Shown: positions 43,860 through 53,025, counted from the first letter of the stretch. The stretch is DNA of 64,000 bases from a gamma proteobacterium HIMB55 (GCA_000227505.4 AGIF02000001.1:2128035-2192034), one strand, 5' to 3'. Numbers and translations: made by a program. The notes: generated by a model from the letters alone, not told the origin.

Positions 43860-46106
43860 TCAGGCCACAGCCTCGATTCTTGCCGGCACAAACTTGTGGT
43901 GTGGCGTGCCTGCGAACTTATCGCAGTCGGCAAGTGACGTGAGTTCATTGGGAGCAACACCCGAGCGCGTGCCATCCTCATTATCCAAGCCAAAGCCGTT
44001 CGGTATCGCAACATGGCCCGGCAACATTCGGTCGGTCACCTCGACACGCACCATCGCAGACCCAACTGCAGTAACAAGCCGCGCCTGGTCGCCCGTTTCA
44101 ATGCCAAGGCTTTCAGCATCGGCCGGGTTAATTCGCATGGAACCGTCGGGGTCTTTTCGGCGCCAGCCGAAGTCACGATAAATCGTGTTTGCGGTGTAGT
44201 CGCGACGCTCGCCCGCGCTCAAGGCAAATGGGAACTCTGACGTTGACCGATCAACTGGACCCGCCTCGAGGACATTGAGCTCCTCGAGTAAGCTGGGCAG
44301 CACTAACTGTATGCCACCCTCGCTACCAAGACGCTCCCAAGCGGTCGACATATCGTCGCGGGAGAACACAACACCGGAGTGGCCCGCAATGATCGCGTCA
44401 AAGAGCTTATCGGCTTGTGTGATGGGGTCACCCTCATAACCTGCACGCGCCAGGCTCGCGCTGTCACGCATCGCGAAGCCGAGCGTTAGCGGCCACATCA
44501 CGGCGCCTTCTTTTGCGCCCTCAGGCAGTACTTCGCCCAGGGTGCGGTAAAGAATCACAGGCGCTAACTTAGAAACCATGCCGTCCTCAGCCATCGCCTG
44601 CATAAACCGTTCGCGGAAGGCGGCACGTCCACCGTCTTTCAACAAGCCACGCAGTTCATCGACCAACTCGGTCGGCATAACGCCTGCAGCCTCGATCAGC
44701 CGCGCATGAATCTCAGCTTCAGAAAGCGATTCTCCGAGAGGTTCGAAAAGTGGCTTTCGAAGGTGGAAGTAATTCTCAGGGAATTCGAAGTTGAAGAACG
44801 TTGCCTCCCATTTCTCAAACTGCGTGGAGGCAGGCAATACGTAATCCGCCGCACGCGCTGTTTCTGTCATCGCAATGTCGATCGCGACCACCAACTCCAT
44901 CGAACGAAGTGCCTCACGCATACGATTACTGTCGGCCAAAGAATGCACGGGGTTAGCCGACTCGATAAGCATGGCTCGGTAGCGATCTGGGTGATCGGTC
45001 AAAATCTCATCGGCAATAACGTTACAAGGAATCATGCCGCTGATGATCGGCGCCTTCACAACTGGCGACTTACGCGAGCTGCGGCCGCTTCCCGCAATAT
45101 TCTGCAAGTAAGCGGGTACATATTGACCGCCTTCCTTACCGAAATGCCCACACAAGACCCAAACCAATTTTTCGAGGTAACTGATCAGCGTTGAGTGGTG
45201 GTTCATTTGAACCCCCAAGTCCTCGAACATGGCCATGCCTTTGGCGTTCGCAATGGCGTCTACAGCCTTACTGACCTCTTCAACCGTGAGGCCTGCATGT
45301 GCGCAGTAGTCGGCGACCGAAATCGAGCCAAACGCCTTTTTAATATCCGCAATACCTTGGGTGTGCTCATCGACCCAAGCTGCTGCATAGCGCTCATCCT
45401 GAACCAGCATGGCCACCATCGCTGCCAGCATCCATGCATCGGTGCCGGGCTTCACTCGCAGGTGAATATCGGCCATTTTCGCCGTCTCGGTGACCACCGG
45501 ATCCACGACAATCATGGTCTTACTCGGATCCTTCGCAAAATCGCGCAGGAATACACGCGCTCTGGGTATGCCGTGCGTTTGCCAGGGGTTCTTACCTAAG
45601 AAGAACGCGACGTCGCAGTGGTGGAAGTCACCTTTAACCATGGACCCAAACATTTGTCCGTTGACCCAGAACTCACCCGTCTTTTCCTGCGCCAGGGCAC
45701 TCGAGCGGTAGACGCTTCCCAGCACAGAACGAGTTGCACTCGAGTAGGCGCCAGGCAAGTGATTTCCCTGGCCACCGCCACCGTAGTAAAAGATTTTATC
45801 GCCGCCGTGGGTGTCGCGAACCGCCGCAAAGCGCTCCATGATCTCGCGAGTGGCTGTATCCCAATCGATTGCTTCGAAGGAGCCGTCTGGTTTGCGTCGC
45901 AAGGGAGAGGTAATCCGGTCTTTTCCGTTTTGATAGCGGTTCAGGCCTGATGCTTTTTGGCAAAGATAGCCCTGTGAAGCAGGATGATCTTCGTCGCCTC
46001 GAATGCGCACGATCTCTCGATCGTTCTCGCCACCAGTCTGAACTTTAATACCGCAGTTCAGCTCACAAAGGATGCACGCACTGGTCATCCATTCTTCGTT
46101 AGACAT
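43860..46106 (-). CDS. Molybdopterin-dependent oxidoreductase (formate-dehydrogenase-like), no obvious Mo-ligand Cys
   Basis: A 748-residue bis-molybdopterin enzyme. The [4Fe-4S] ligands are C11, C14, C18 and C49 (ACILCELNCG and GYLCQKAS). The Moco-binding blocks FFLGKNPWQTHGIPRAR, VDPVVTETAKMADIHLRVKPGTD and the C-terminal ILPGHVAIPNGFG-like region are typical of the DMSO-reductase family. The segment expected to carry the Mo ligand (Ser, Cys or Sec) reads SSALAQEKTGEFWV (residues 135-148), with no Cys or Sec; see findings. It lacks a Tat signal, so it is cytoplasmic. The start has AGGAGATG upstream. Electron partners are not seen nearby. Substrate unknown. Confidence 0.9.
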   Translation of the reverse strand: MSNEEWMTSACILCELNCGIKVQTGGENDREIVRIRGDEDHPASQGYLCQKASGLNRYQNGKDRITSPLRRKPDGSFEAIDWDTATREIMERFAAVRDTHGGDKIFYYGGGGQGNHLPGAYSSATRSVLGSVYRSSALAQEKTGEFWVNGQMFGSMVKGDFHHCDVAFFLGKNPWQTHGIPRARVFLRDFAKDPSKTMIVVDPVVTETAKMADIHLRVKPGTDAWMLAAMVAMLVQDERYAAAWVDEHTQGIADIKKAFGSISVADYCAHAGLTVEEVSKAVDAIANAKGMAMFEDLGVQMNHHSTLISYLEKLVWVLCGHFGKEGGQYVPAYLQNIAGSGRSSRKSPVVKAPIISGMIPCNVIADEILTDHPDRYRAMLIESANPVHSLADSNRMREALRSMELVVAIDIAMTETARAADYVLPASTQFEKWEATFFNFEFPENYFHLRKPLFEPLGESLSEAEIHARLIEAAGVMPTELVDELRGLLKDGGRAAFRERFMQAMAEDGMVSKLAPVILYRTLGEVLPEGAKEGAVMWPLTLGFAMRDSASLARAGYEGDPITQADKLFDAIIAGHSGVVFSRDDMSTAWERLGSEGGIQLVLPSLLEELNVLEAGPVDRSTSEFPFALSAGERRDYTANTIYRDFGWRRKDPDGSMRINPADAESLGIETGDQARLVTAVGSAMVRVEVTDRMLPGHVAIPNGFGLDNEDGTRSGVAPNELTSLADCDKFAGTPHHKFVPARIEAVA

Positions 46107-46289
46107 GAGACATCTCCTAGTGTTGGTGGCGCCATCGCCTCGTTATTACTTGTTTACGTCACAGCAGCAAGACTATCTCATTGCAGGTCGGACGACACCT
46201 TTAACCTACACTCACTGATGGCAGCTATCGACATTACGCTCTCCCCCGCGCTGTTCTTAACATGATTAATTTCACTCCAATACCTCGCT

Positions 46290-46706
46290 CTATTGCGCCC
46301 GATCCGACGTTTGCGCAGTTGGCATGCAAAGCATCAGGGTGATGATAAAGGAGATAATCGAGATCGGCGCGGTGTAGGTCAGCACGTACATGGTTGTCTC
46401 AACTAACGGCGTCGCGCTGCCGGTCATGACCTCTTCAAACCGCCACGCCCAAGCGCGGTAGTGAAGGCAAAATGTGAAGCCCCACGCACCACATAACAGT
46501 CCAAGGGCCGCGTTATTCTTCCGGACCTGCAGACCACCCCAGATAAGCAAAGCAACCGCAATGTAGTCAGGTAGTAGCCCGACAAACGCTTGACCGAATC
46601 GGAGCGTGAAAAGGGTTTCAAGTGCGAAGTGAAGGCAGGCGATGCCAATAGACCACAGTGCAAAGCGACCGATAAATTTTTTGTTATTCATGAGGGGACG
46701 GTACAT
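46290..46706 (-). CDS. Small integral membrane protein, function unknown
   Basis: A 138-residue protein with about four hydrophobic segments: FALWSIGIACLHFALETLF, LPDYIAVALLIWGGL, AALGLLCGAWGFTFCLHY and VLTYTAPISIISFIITLML. There is a short positively charged N terminus. I recognise no family. ATG 46706 lacks a good ribosome site; ATG 46691 is the other candidate. It lies between the Mo-oxidoreductase and the GrdB/PrdB-like gene on the same strand, but gaps of about 120-180 bases do not clearly make an operon. Confidence 0.65.
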   Translation of the reverse strand: MYRPLMNNKKFIGRFALWSIGIACLHFALETLFTLRFGQAFVGLLPDYIAVALLIWGGLQVRKNNAALGLLCGAWGFTFCLHYRAWAWRFEEVMTGSATPLVETTMYVLTYTAPISIISFIITLMLCMPTAQTSDRAQ

Positions 46707-46824
46707 CGCACCAAATCGGCGGGCAAGCGGTACGGCACCCGACTTGCGAAGATCCAGCGCGCTATCACCCAGGATTATTTGGGAGCCTCTGTTTTGTTAT
46801 CCGAAGGACATTGCATGGACCAAA

Positions 46825-48072
46825 CTAATCGCTATCAGCAATCGGATTCGCTGCTTTCACGTAATCACCGTCGCGATCGATTGCCCAATTCCCCGTCGAG
46901 CGCTTGAGTTGCTCGCGCGATGCGATAACGCGGACAAACGGATGATTCGGATCTTGCGCTTCGAAATGCGCGACGTAATAAACAATCAATTCACCGAGCA
47001 GCGTGTCTTCGAAAATCACAGAGTCTGAATACCCGGCCTCGTAATCACCCGGTTGTGCGGTAATAGCTTCTGAGTAAAAGGCTTTTAAATCCTCGAGCGC
47101 GAGCTTAAGCCAAGTAGGATCGGGGAAGTCTACCGAAGCGTTGTCAGGCCAAGCTGATAGTCCCACAACGATTTCCTCAAGCGAGGACTCACTAATACCC
47201 ACCGTCGTTCTACCCCGTCGTTTGAGACCGAGTTCGTACCAAGGGCCAAGCGCCGTCACCTCTCGCTTAAGCCGTCCGTACCATGACTTATCATTGCTTT
47301 TACGCTGAAAACTCACAGGACACGCAGGCGGCGGAAGATCGGCATCAGGAAGATCCACGGGATAGTCAGCCAGTACTGGTCCCTCGGGCTCATCAAGAAG
47401 CGACAGTGCCGTCTCAATAACCGCAGACTGAAAGTCAGCATCGCCCGGCTTTCCAAGCGGTCGACCCAAAGGAAAACTAACCCATAAAATCCGCGGCGGC
47501 TTCATCGACTCCGCGATTTCGCGAAATAGCGCAATGCCCGTTGCTTGGATGCCCTCTGACTCCAGGTAATAAGAGAGCCCACAAACGGTTCTCGAACAGT
47601 TAGGACATACCGGCAAAACCAATACCGCGTCGACACCATCAGCTTTAAGAAGCTTCGCCAAATCCCGCGCGCTGTCTTCGTAGACATCGGGCAGCATGCC
47701 GCCGCCCATAAAACTGTAATTAATGGAAGCAACTGAGCCTATAGCGCCGCTGGCTTCCAACTCCTTTAGGCGATCGATAGGAAATACAACATTGATATCT
47801 TCTTGAAAGCCACTGCGGTCGTAATTTACCGACGTGTGAGTCATCAAAATATCTTTCGTTGCGAGCTCACGCGGTAAAGCGCGGTAGCCCGCATCGACAA
47901 AATCGAATTTGCGGTCTTCTCTGAAATTGAGACCCGCCGTTGTCACGATCGCAATGCGTTTTTGAGCGAGTGGCTTGGTGTTAACCACCCAAGGAAGTGC
48001 TCCCATCGGTGGCAACAGCTTACTCATCAGGTGATTGCGTTCGTACTCAGGAATATCAGCGAGCCTTACCAT
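46825..48072 (-). CDS. GrdB/PrdB-like protein (glycine/D-proline reductase selenoprotein B family), Cys form
   Basis: A 415-residue protein related to selenoprotein B of glycine/sarcosine/betaine and D-proline reductases. Blocks are IAIVTTAGLNFREDRKFDF, THTSVNYDRSGFQEDINVVFPIDRLKEL, IGSVASINYSFMGGG and VLVLPVCPNCSRTVC, where the family has a UxxC or CxxC redox site: here C156 and C159, with C164. About 180 residues of C-terminal sequence follow that I do not recognise. Members reduce a substrate in a complex with PrdA/GrdE proteins or work in unknown ways. No partner subunit is nearby. Start ATG 48072 has AGGTTGAG upstream. The Cys form does not require selenium. Confidence 0.85.
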   Translation of the reverse strand: MVRLADIPEYERNHLMSKLLPPMGALPWVVNTKPLAQKRIAIVTTAGLNFREDRKFDFVDAGYRALPRELATKDILMTHTSVNYDRSGFQEDINVVFPIDRLKELEASGAIGSVASINYSFMGGGMLPDVYEDSARDLAKLLKADGVDAVLVLPVCPNCSRTVCGLSYYLESEGIQATGIALFREIAESMKPPRILWVSFPLGRPLGKPGDADFQSAVIETALSLLDEPEGPVLADYPVDLPDADLPPPACPVSFQRKSNDKSWYGRLKREVTALGPWYELGLKRRGRTTVGISESSLEEIVVGLSAWPDNASVDFPDPTWLKLALEDLKAFYSEAITAQPGDYEAGYSDSVIFEDTLLGELIVYYVAHFEAQDPNHPFVRVIASREQLKRSTGNWAIDRDGDYVKAANPIADSD

Positions 48073-48155
48073 ATCTCAACCTTCACTCTCTCCTGACTTC
48101 TTTTCTTAGTCTTGATCGGGCTGGTTGTAACACCCGCCTGCGGTGTCGGATTCCA

Positions 48156-48167
48156 CTCTCTCTCTCT
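48156..48167 (+). repeat. (CT)6 tract in an intergenic region
   Basis: Six CT units upstream of the GrdB/PrdB-like gene. It is in non-coding sequence, so length change would not alter a frame. No function is claimed. Confidence 0.5.
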
Positions 48168-48276
48168 GTAAGTAAATTCGCCATCAGCAAGTTCACCGAG
48201 TGAAGATTCAGTTTGAGCGCCTCAAAGCACGTCAAACTGCGTCTGATATATGAACGCTTGTTAAAACACGCAAGCA

Positions 48277-48942
48277 TCACGAATCTCGCAACAGCCATCG
48301 GCGTGTCCTCGGTAAGAACAACGGCACCACCGTGAACAAGATGATGGCGAGTGTCAGCAGTAAAATCTGCCCGACACTCAACGTCAGAATCGTTCCGCCC
48401 ATCACCGCATAAAGACTCGCTCGTATCGGCGTTCCCACGACCATGGTTGCAAGAAACTTACCGAAATTGAATCGAACAGCACCGGCGGCGAGTGTCATCA
48501 AGCTCTGCGGTCCGAGGGGATGCACATTGATGATAAAAAGTGCGGGCACGCCACCCTTATCGATCAAACGCTCCCAGTATTCCCGTCGCCCGCCCAGCTG
48601 CTCTGAGACCCAGTCGCTGCCTAGATAGCGGGCGAGAAAGTAATGAACACACCCCGATAAGGTCAGACCTAAACCACCCCAGAAGGTGCCGCCTACAGCC
48701 CCGAACGCGAGACCGCCGAGAATCAGAACGACGTGTGATGAGAGACCAATGAATAGTCGAGAAATGACTAACATTAGAAAAGCGGCAGGTCCCATCCATC
48801 CGAGCGAGCTAATCCAGCGCTGAAAATCCTCGAGAGATTCACTATTCAACTCCCAGCCGTAATGATTCGCCGCAGCGCGCCCACCCACAATGAGGACAAC
48901 CAAAATGAACAAGGGCATTGCGAGTCGAATAGATCTAGCCAT
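48277..48942 (-). CDS. TVP38/TMEM64 (VTT-domain) membrane protein
   Basis: A 221-residue membrane protein with a VTT (SNARE-associated) domain. Helices include LFILVVLIVGGRAAA, AAFLMLVISRLFIG, a G-rich VLILGGLAFGAVGGTFWGGLG and PALFIINVHPLGPQSLMTLAAG, the latter close to the conserved motif of the DedA/TVP38 group. ATG 48942 is taken; a GTG three codons upstream is also open. Such proteins may help move lipids across the membrane; the role here is unknown. It overlaps the TauD gene's downstream gap by only 26 bases. Confidence 0.85.
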   Translation of the reverse strand: MARSIRLAMPLFILVVLIVGGRAAANHYGWELNSESLEDFQRWISSLGWMGPAAFLMLVISRLFIGLSSHVVLILGGLAFGAVGGTFWGGLGLTLSGCVHYFLARYLGSDWVSEQLGGRREYWERLIDKGGVPALFIINVHPLGPQSLMTLAAGAVRFNFGKFLATMVVGTPIRASLYAVMGGTILTLSVGQILLLTLAIILFTVVPLFLPRTRRWLLRDS

Positions 48943-48968
48943 CTTCCCCACCCATTAGAGCATTTGCA

Positions 48969-49814
48969 CTAAGCCGCGCGATCAAGGACTTGGCAGCGTA
49001 AAAGGAGACGTCGCTGCGAGGGATCAATAGCAGTCCTGCGGTGAAGGCAGCGACGGTTGTCCCAGATGATGACATCACCCGGTGTCCAATTCTGCTCGAC
49101 CACAAAGTCGCTCGGAATGGCATAGGTCCACAACTCGTCGAGGAGCACCTCGCTCTCCTCGAGCGATAGCCCCGGGATATACGCCCAATCGCGGCGTCCC
49201 AGGTAGAGACATTGATCACCGGTCTCGTTATGCCTTCTCACGATAGGATGGACGGCTCCCGGTGCCATTCGCGGATCGTCGAAAGGCTCGAAACCATGCC
49301 TCAGTTTACCCACGCTGTCGTGCGCCGCGTTGTGCTTGATTGACAGGCTATGAATGCGGACCCGGAGGTCCTCAGGCAGTGCTCTTAAGGCAGCTCGCTG
49401 ATCGACAAAAAACGTATCACCACCATTCTCTGGAATCTCAACGCCCAAGAGCACGCTCGCAGGCGGTGGCGTTTCGATGTAGGTCATGTCGGAATGCCAT
49501 GCGGCCTCCGCGTCACCGAGCCCACCGATTGGCTTTCCATCGACTTTTATATTGGAGATTGGCGTGACGTAAAGATTATCAAGCTGCGCCTTTTGTTCCT
49601 CAGTCATACGTCCTGTCGGAAGCTGCTCAAGAGGCCCAAAACGCTGACTAAACGTCTGCAATGACGCTTTATCCAGCGACTGTCCCTTGAACCGAAGAAC
49701 ACCGTATTTGAGCCATGTAGCGTAGATGGCTTCGAAAGCGGAGTCCGTCAATGCCGCGAGGTCGACGTCGCTTATATCGGCACCGAAACCTTCACAAATC
49801 TGAGTTACTTCCAT
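48969..49814 (-). CDS. TauD/TfdA-family Fe(II)/2-oxoglutarate dioxygenase
   Basis: A 281-residue alpha-ketoglutarate dioxygenase. The iron triad is H107 and D109 in AWHSDMTY with H258 in RCLHRR; the 2-oxoglutarate Arg is in the following QRRLLLRCQV. Family members attack sulfonates, phenoxyacetates and similar small molecules; no substrate is evident. It has no signal peptide. Start ATG 49814 has GGAGAGC upstream. The TVP38 gene follows by 26 bases, so the two likely form an operon. Confidence 0.92.
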   Translation of the reverse strand: MEVTQICEGFGADISDVDLAALTDSAFEAIYATWLKYGVLRFKGQSLDKASLQTFSQRFGPLEQLPTGRMTEEQKAQLDNLYVTPISNIKVDGKPIGGLGDAEAAWHSDMTYIETPPPASVLLGVEIPENGGDTFFVDQRAALRALPEDLRVRIHSLSIKHNAAHDSVGKLRHGFEPFDDPRMAPGAVHPIVRRHNETGDQCLYLGRRDWAYIPGLSLEESEVLLDELWTYAIPSDFVVEQNWTPGDVIIWDNRRCLHRRTAIDPSQRRLLLRCQVLDRAA

Positions 49815-49969
49815 AGCTCTGCTCTCCGTGGTTTATCAATCTCCCACCGATACCGCCCGCAAACCGATAACGCTTTGTTGAAGCGTGCATGAAGGACTCG
49901 TTTCACCACAGCAATTATTGTTATACGTTGTCCTTGTGCGCATCGCTAGCGCAGCATTCATCGCTAATA

Positions 49970-49986
49970 TGGCATATGTTATGCCA
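49970..49986. promoter_or_regulatory. TGGCATA-TGT-TATGCCA dyad
   Basis: TGGCATA (49970-49976) and TATGCCA (49980-49986) form a perfect 7-base inverted repeat with a 3-base centre in the divergent region between the TauD-like gene and the GFA gene, about 42 bases before the latter's ATG. It looks like a dimer-binding operator. No regulator is adjacent. Confidence 0.4.
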
Positions 49987-50027
49987 AAATAAAAACGTAA
50001 GTAGCCGCCACTGGGGAGCCACGCCTT

Positions 50028-50429
50028 ATGGACATAACCGGAGCCTGCCATTGCGGCAATATCACTTGGAAAGCAGTTGCAAACCCGGACATGGTCGCCA
50101 TCTGCTACTGCACCGACTGCCAGTCCTTCGGATCATCGGCGTTTCAGTACGCCGCCCGAATCAAGCGCGAGGACTTTGAACTCACCAGCGGGCAACTCAA
50201 AGCGTATGGAAAGCTCGCGGACAGCGGTAATGAGCGCTACTACAGTTTCTGTGGCGATTGTGGCTCGGGGGTTCATACCAGCAACGTTGATGGTCTGGGC
50301 GTGCTATCCGTGAGACTGGGCGGCTGCCATCAGAAAGATGCGCTACCTCCCAAACTCCAAATATGGTGTTGCTCGGCACCCTCATGGGTATCCGTAGAAA
50401 GTGATATCAAACTCGAAAAGCAGGGGTAG
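50028..50429 (+). CDS. GFA-family zinc protein (glutathione-dependent formaldehyde-activating-like)
   Basis: A 133-residue GFA-family protein. Zinc ligands are the cysteines of ACHCGN, CYCTDCQ and FCGDCGSG, all present. The family name comes from a proposed glutathione-formaldehyde activation that has been disputed, so the role is uncertain. GGGGAG lies about ten bases before the ATG. It is convergent with trmL. A paralogue of similar size lies at 55926-56336. Confidence 0.92.
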   Translation: MDITGACHCGNITWKAVANPDMVAICYCTDCQSFGSSAFQYAARIKREDFELTSGQLKAYGKLADSGNERYYSFCGDCGSGVHTSNVDGLGVLSVRLGGCHQKDALPPKLQIWCCSAPSWVSVESDIKLEKQG

Positions 50430-50445
50430 CTACCACTGCCCCAAA

Positions 50446-50919
50446 TTACCTGCCGGCGTAGCCCAATTGTCGCCAAGCCTCAAAAACAGCCACCGCAACT
50501 GCATTCGATAAGTTAAGACTTCGGCTGCCCGGCAGCATGGGTAAGCGAACGATATGACCAGGGTCAAAGAGCGCAAGCAACTCGGATGATAAGCCTTTGG
50601 TTTCGGAGCCAAAGACCAATGAATCACCGCGCTGGTAAGCGAGATCGGAGTGAGCCACCTCGCCGCAGGTCTCGACAGCGATGAGTCGTCGAGACCCGTG
50701 AGCCTCAATATAACTTGGTAGCGACTTCCAGATTTGCACATTGGCAAACTCATGGTAATCGAGCCCAGCACGCCGTAGACGCTTGTCATCCATCTCAAAG
50801 CCTAAGGGCTCAATGACATGAAGCGACGCCCCAGTATTTGCACACAGGCGAATGATATTCCCCGTATTCGGGGGAATCTCAGGTTGGCAAAGTACGATAT
50901 GAAGCGCTGACTCACTCAT
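50446..50919 (-). CDS. trmL: tRNA (cytidine(34)-2'-O)-methyltransferase
   Basis: A 157-residue SPOUT methyltransferase matching TrmL, which 2'-O-methylates the wobble C/U34 of tRNA-Leu isoacceptors. Motifs are [19 protein letters not shown] at the start and the knot [21 protein letters not shown] at the end; family length is about 157. It is convergent with the GFA gene, and the ABM gene is upstream by 69 bases. Confidence 0.96.
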   Translation of the reverse strand: MSESALHIVLCQPEIPPNTGNIIRLCANTGASLHVIEPLGFEMDDKRLRRAGLDYHEFANVQIWKSLPSYIEAHGSRRLIAVETCGEVAHSDLAYQRGDSLVFGSETKGLSSELLALFDPGHIVRLPMLPGSRSLNLSNAVAVAVFEAWRQLGYAGR

Positions 50920-50988
50920 CTCAAAGTCTCTCTATCATCTGGCGCGCGCACGTACCGCGGTCAAATGAGCGAGTGGCGAGCGACGCTA

Positions 50989-51294
50989 CTATATATCGAG
51001 TTTGGCACCCAGTCGCTGAATGGTAACGCCGTTGTCCCAGCCGCCTTCGATGATACTCGCTGTCGCTTCTTTGATACCGGTATCGATACGCCATTGTAGA
51101 TAGGCATCGTAATGAGCAACGCTCTCCCATTCCTCGATCAGCGTGTACATGTTTGCCGACTCCTCAACATAGACGTCGAGGCCTATACAGCCGTCAAAGC
51201 CACGCGTTGCGCCCAGCGATGCCTTAAATACCTCAGCCATCTCCGCGAGCTTGCCTTCCTGCGCCTTGAAATGCGCGATGATGATTGCTGCCAT
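50989..51294 (-). CDS. Antibiotic biosynthesis monooxygenase (ABM) domain protein
   Basis: A 101-residue ferredoxin-like ABM domain protein, with AAIIIAHFKAQEGKLAEMAEVFKASL and the matching MYTLIEEWESVAHYDAYLQW segment. Members act as cofactor-free oxygenases on quinol-like compounds or have unknown roles. The start ATG has AAGGAGAA at ideal spacing, indicating good expression. It lies between trmL and the sulfatase on the same strand. Confidence 0.9.
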   Translation of the reverse strand: MAAIIIAHFKAQEGKLAEMAEVFKASLGATRGFDGCIGLDVYVEESANMYTLIEEWESVAHYDAYLQWRIDTGIKEATASIIEGGWDNGVTIQRLGAKLDI

Positions 51295-51369
51295 TTTTAT
51301 TCTCCTTTTTACCGCCTAATCAAACTACCGCTTTGTCAAAATCCAACAACGATGCGGGCGCAACACGCC

Positions 51370-53025
51370 TTATGACTCGTCATCTTTGATACACATACCA
51401 AAACTCCACCAACGTTTGGAGCAGGCGTAAACTAACCGGCCGCGCTGCCCGTGTTGCATGTCCAAAATGCGCTGAATCGTCTCAGTTGGCGCCATTCCCA
51501 GGGTTTCCTGAGTCTGTAATTCGTCGAGAGGTCTGGGATAGGTTGCCCAATCCTTTGGAGGTCGCCAGCCTGGCGGCGGTATCAGAACCGAGCGCGTGCC
51601 ACTGACCGGGTACAAGGCGCGCCAATCCATTATCGCGCGACTCATATCGTCGACGACCTCTGGGTATTCACCCGCAAGGTTGTTGTACTCGTAAGGGTCT
51701 TCCGCGATCTTGAAAAGATAGTTGGTTACCGTGGTCGAGAGCTGATCCTGCTCCATTTCCTGAACCAACTTCCACTCCTCGTCAAACGCGGTGAGCTTGA
51801 AGCTGCCGTAGATAGGGATCTCAGAGGCAAACATCACCAGCTCATCGCGCTCATGGATTTCTCCCTCTTTGATCGACGACCACAAGCTGCTGCCATCGAA
51901 GGGGAAATTGTTGAGCGGCGTCACGCCAGTCGCCTCGGCCAGCGTTGGGAAAACATCCATCACCGTCATGATCTGATCAAAACTTTGCGCCGGCTCAAGG
52001 ACACCTGGCCAGCGCATCAGCGATACGACACGGATACCGCCTTCGAAGGTTTCTCCCTTGCCGCCACGAAGCGGTGCATTATCAGCCCCTCCATACGAAT
52101 AAGCGGCACCACCGTTGTCACTGAAAAAGAGAACAATCGTGTTATCCGCAAGACCTTCCTCATCGAGCGTATCGAGCACCTGCCCGATCGCCTGATCCAT
52201 GGCGTCTACCACGGCCGCATACATGGGCCGTGCACTGGGCTGCATCATCAACTTCGCCATACGACGGGTCGAGTCAGTCTGATTAGATCGTGCCGGTGCC
52301 AGATCTGTCTCAATGTCTTTGTACTTCTCTTGCAATTCCTGAGGCGCATCCAAGGGCGTGTGCGGCGCAATGAACGGCATATAGATAAAGAAAGGCTTTT
52401 CTTCATCACGATCACGTATGTACCGACTTACCTCATCGGCGAGCAGATAGGTCTCGTAACCCTCGTCATCAATGGAGACACCGTTTTCTTGGAAGTCCTT
52501 GCCGCCCACATTGGCAAACGGCGGGTAAAAGCCTACCTCCGTGTGTAGGTGGCCATAAAAGTGTTCAAAACCGCGCTGATTCGGATGATAGGTCATCTGA
52601 GCGTGACCCAGATGCCATTTACCCACCATAGCTGTTTGATAACCCGCCGCCTGGAAAGACTGGGGCATGAAATGCTCAGCGGGATTCACACCAATATTGT
52701 CCCAAGGAAGAATTACCCCATAGGCAATACCAAGGCGCATAGGATCGCGGCCTGTCATGAGTGCCGCTCGCGTGGGTGAGCAGATGGGTGTTGTGTAGAA
52801 GCGGTTCAGTTGCACACCCTGCTCGGCGAGCTTATCCAGCGAGGGAGTATCGATATTCCCACCGTGGTAGCCGACGTCATTCCAGCCTAGATCGTCTGCC
52901 ACCATGACGATGACGTTCGGACGAACGCCGTCTTCAGCATAGACCGCCTGAGTAAAAACCGTCTGCACAAAAACCAAGGCAATCAGGGTAGTGGTAAGTC
53001 CAGCGAGTCGCTTAAAAGAACACAT
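51370..53025 (-). CDS. Exported arylsulfatase-type sulfatase
   Basis: A 551-residue sulfatase. The formylglycine signature ICSPTRAALMTGR puts the modified residue at C82; metal ligands include DD in MVADDLGWNDVGY, and DNGGA later. A signal peptide (LAGLTTTLIALVFVQTVFTQAVYA) indicates export. The bacterial Cys-type needs an anaerobic or FGE maturation enzyme, not in this window. Sulfated-polysaccharide cleavage is plausible for a marine organism, but the substrate is unknown. The next gene on the same strand, the beta-propeller-like unknown, is 128 bases upstream. Confidence 0.94.
   Translation of the reverse strand: MCSFKRLAGLTTTLIALVFVQTVFTQAVYAEDGVRPNVIVMVADDLGWNDVGYHGGNIDTPSLDKLAEQGVQLNRFYTTPICSPTRAALMTGRDPMRLGIAYGVILPWDNIGVNPAEHFMPQSFQAAGYQTAMVGKWHLGHAQMTYHPNQRGFEHFYGHLHTEVGFYPPFANVGGKDFQENGVSIDDEGYETYLLADEVSRYIRDRDEEKPFFIYMPFIAPHTPLDAPQELQEKYKDIETDLAPARSNQTDSTRRMAKLMMQPSARPMYAAVVDAMDQAIGQVLDTLDEEGLADNTIVLFFSDNGGAAYSYGGADNAPLRGGKGETFEGGIRVVSLMRWPGVLEPAQSFDQIMTVMDVFPTLAEATGVTPLNNFPFDGSSLWSSIKEGEIHERDELVMFASEIPIYGSFKLTAFDEEWKLVQEMEQDQLSTTVTNYLFKIAEDPYEYNNLAGEYPEVVDDMSRAIMDWRALYPVSGTRSVLIPPPGWRPPKDWATYPRPLDELQTQETLGMAPTETIQRILDMQHGQRGRLVYACSKRWWSFGMCIKDDES

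Noticed and set aside
44706-45194. 162-codon plus-strand frame over the molybdopterin gene
   Set aside because: Antisense shadow with Arg/His-rich composition and no ribosome site.
48156-48167. (CT)6 tract as a phase-variation switch
   Set aside because: Short, non-coding and not placed between promoter elements that I can identify.
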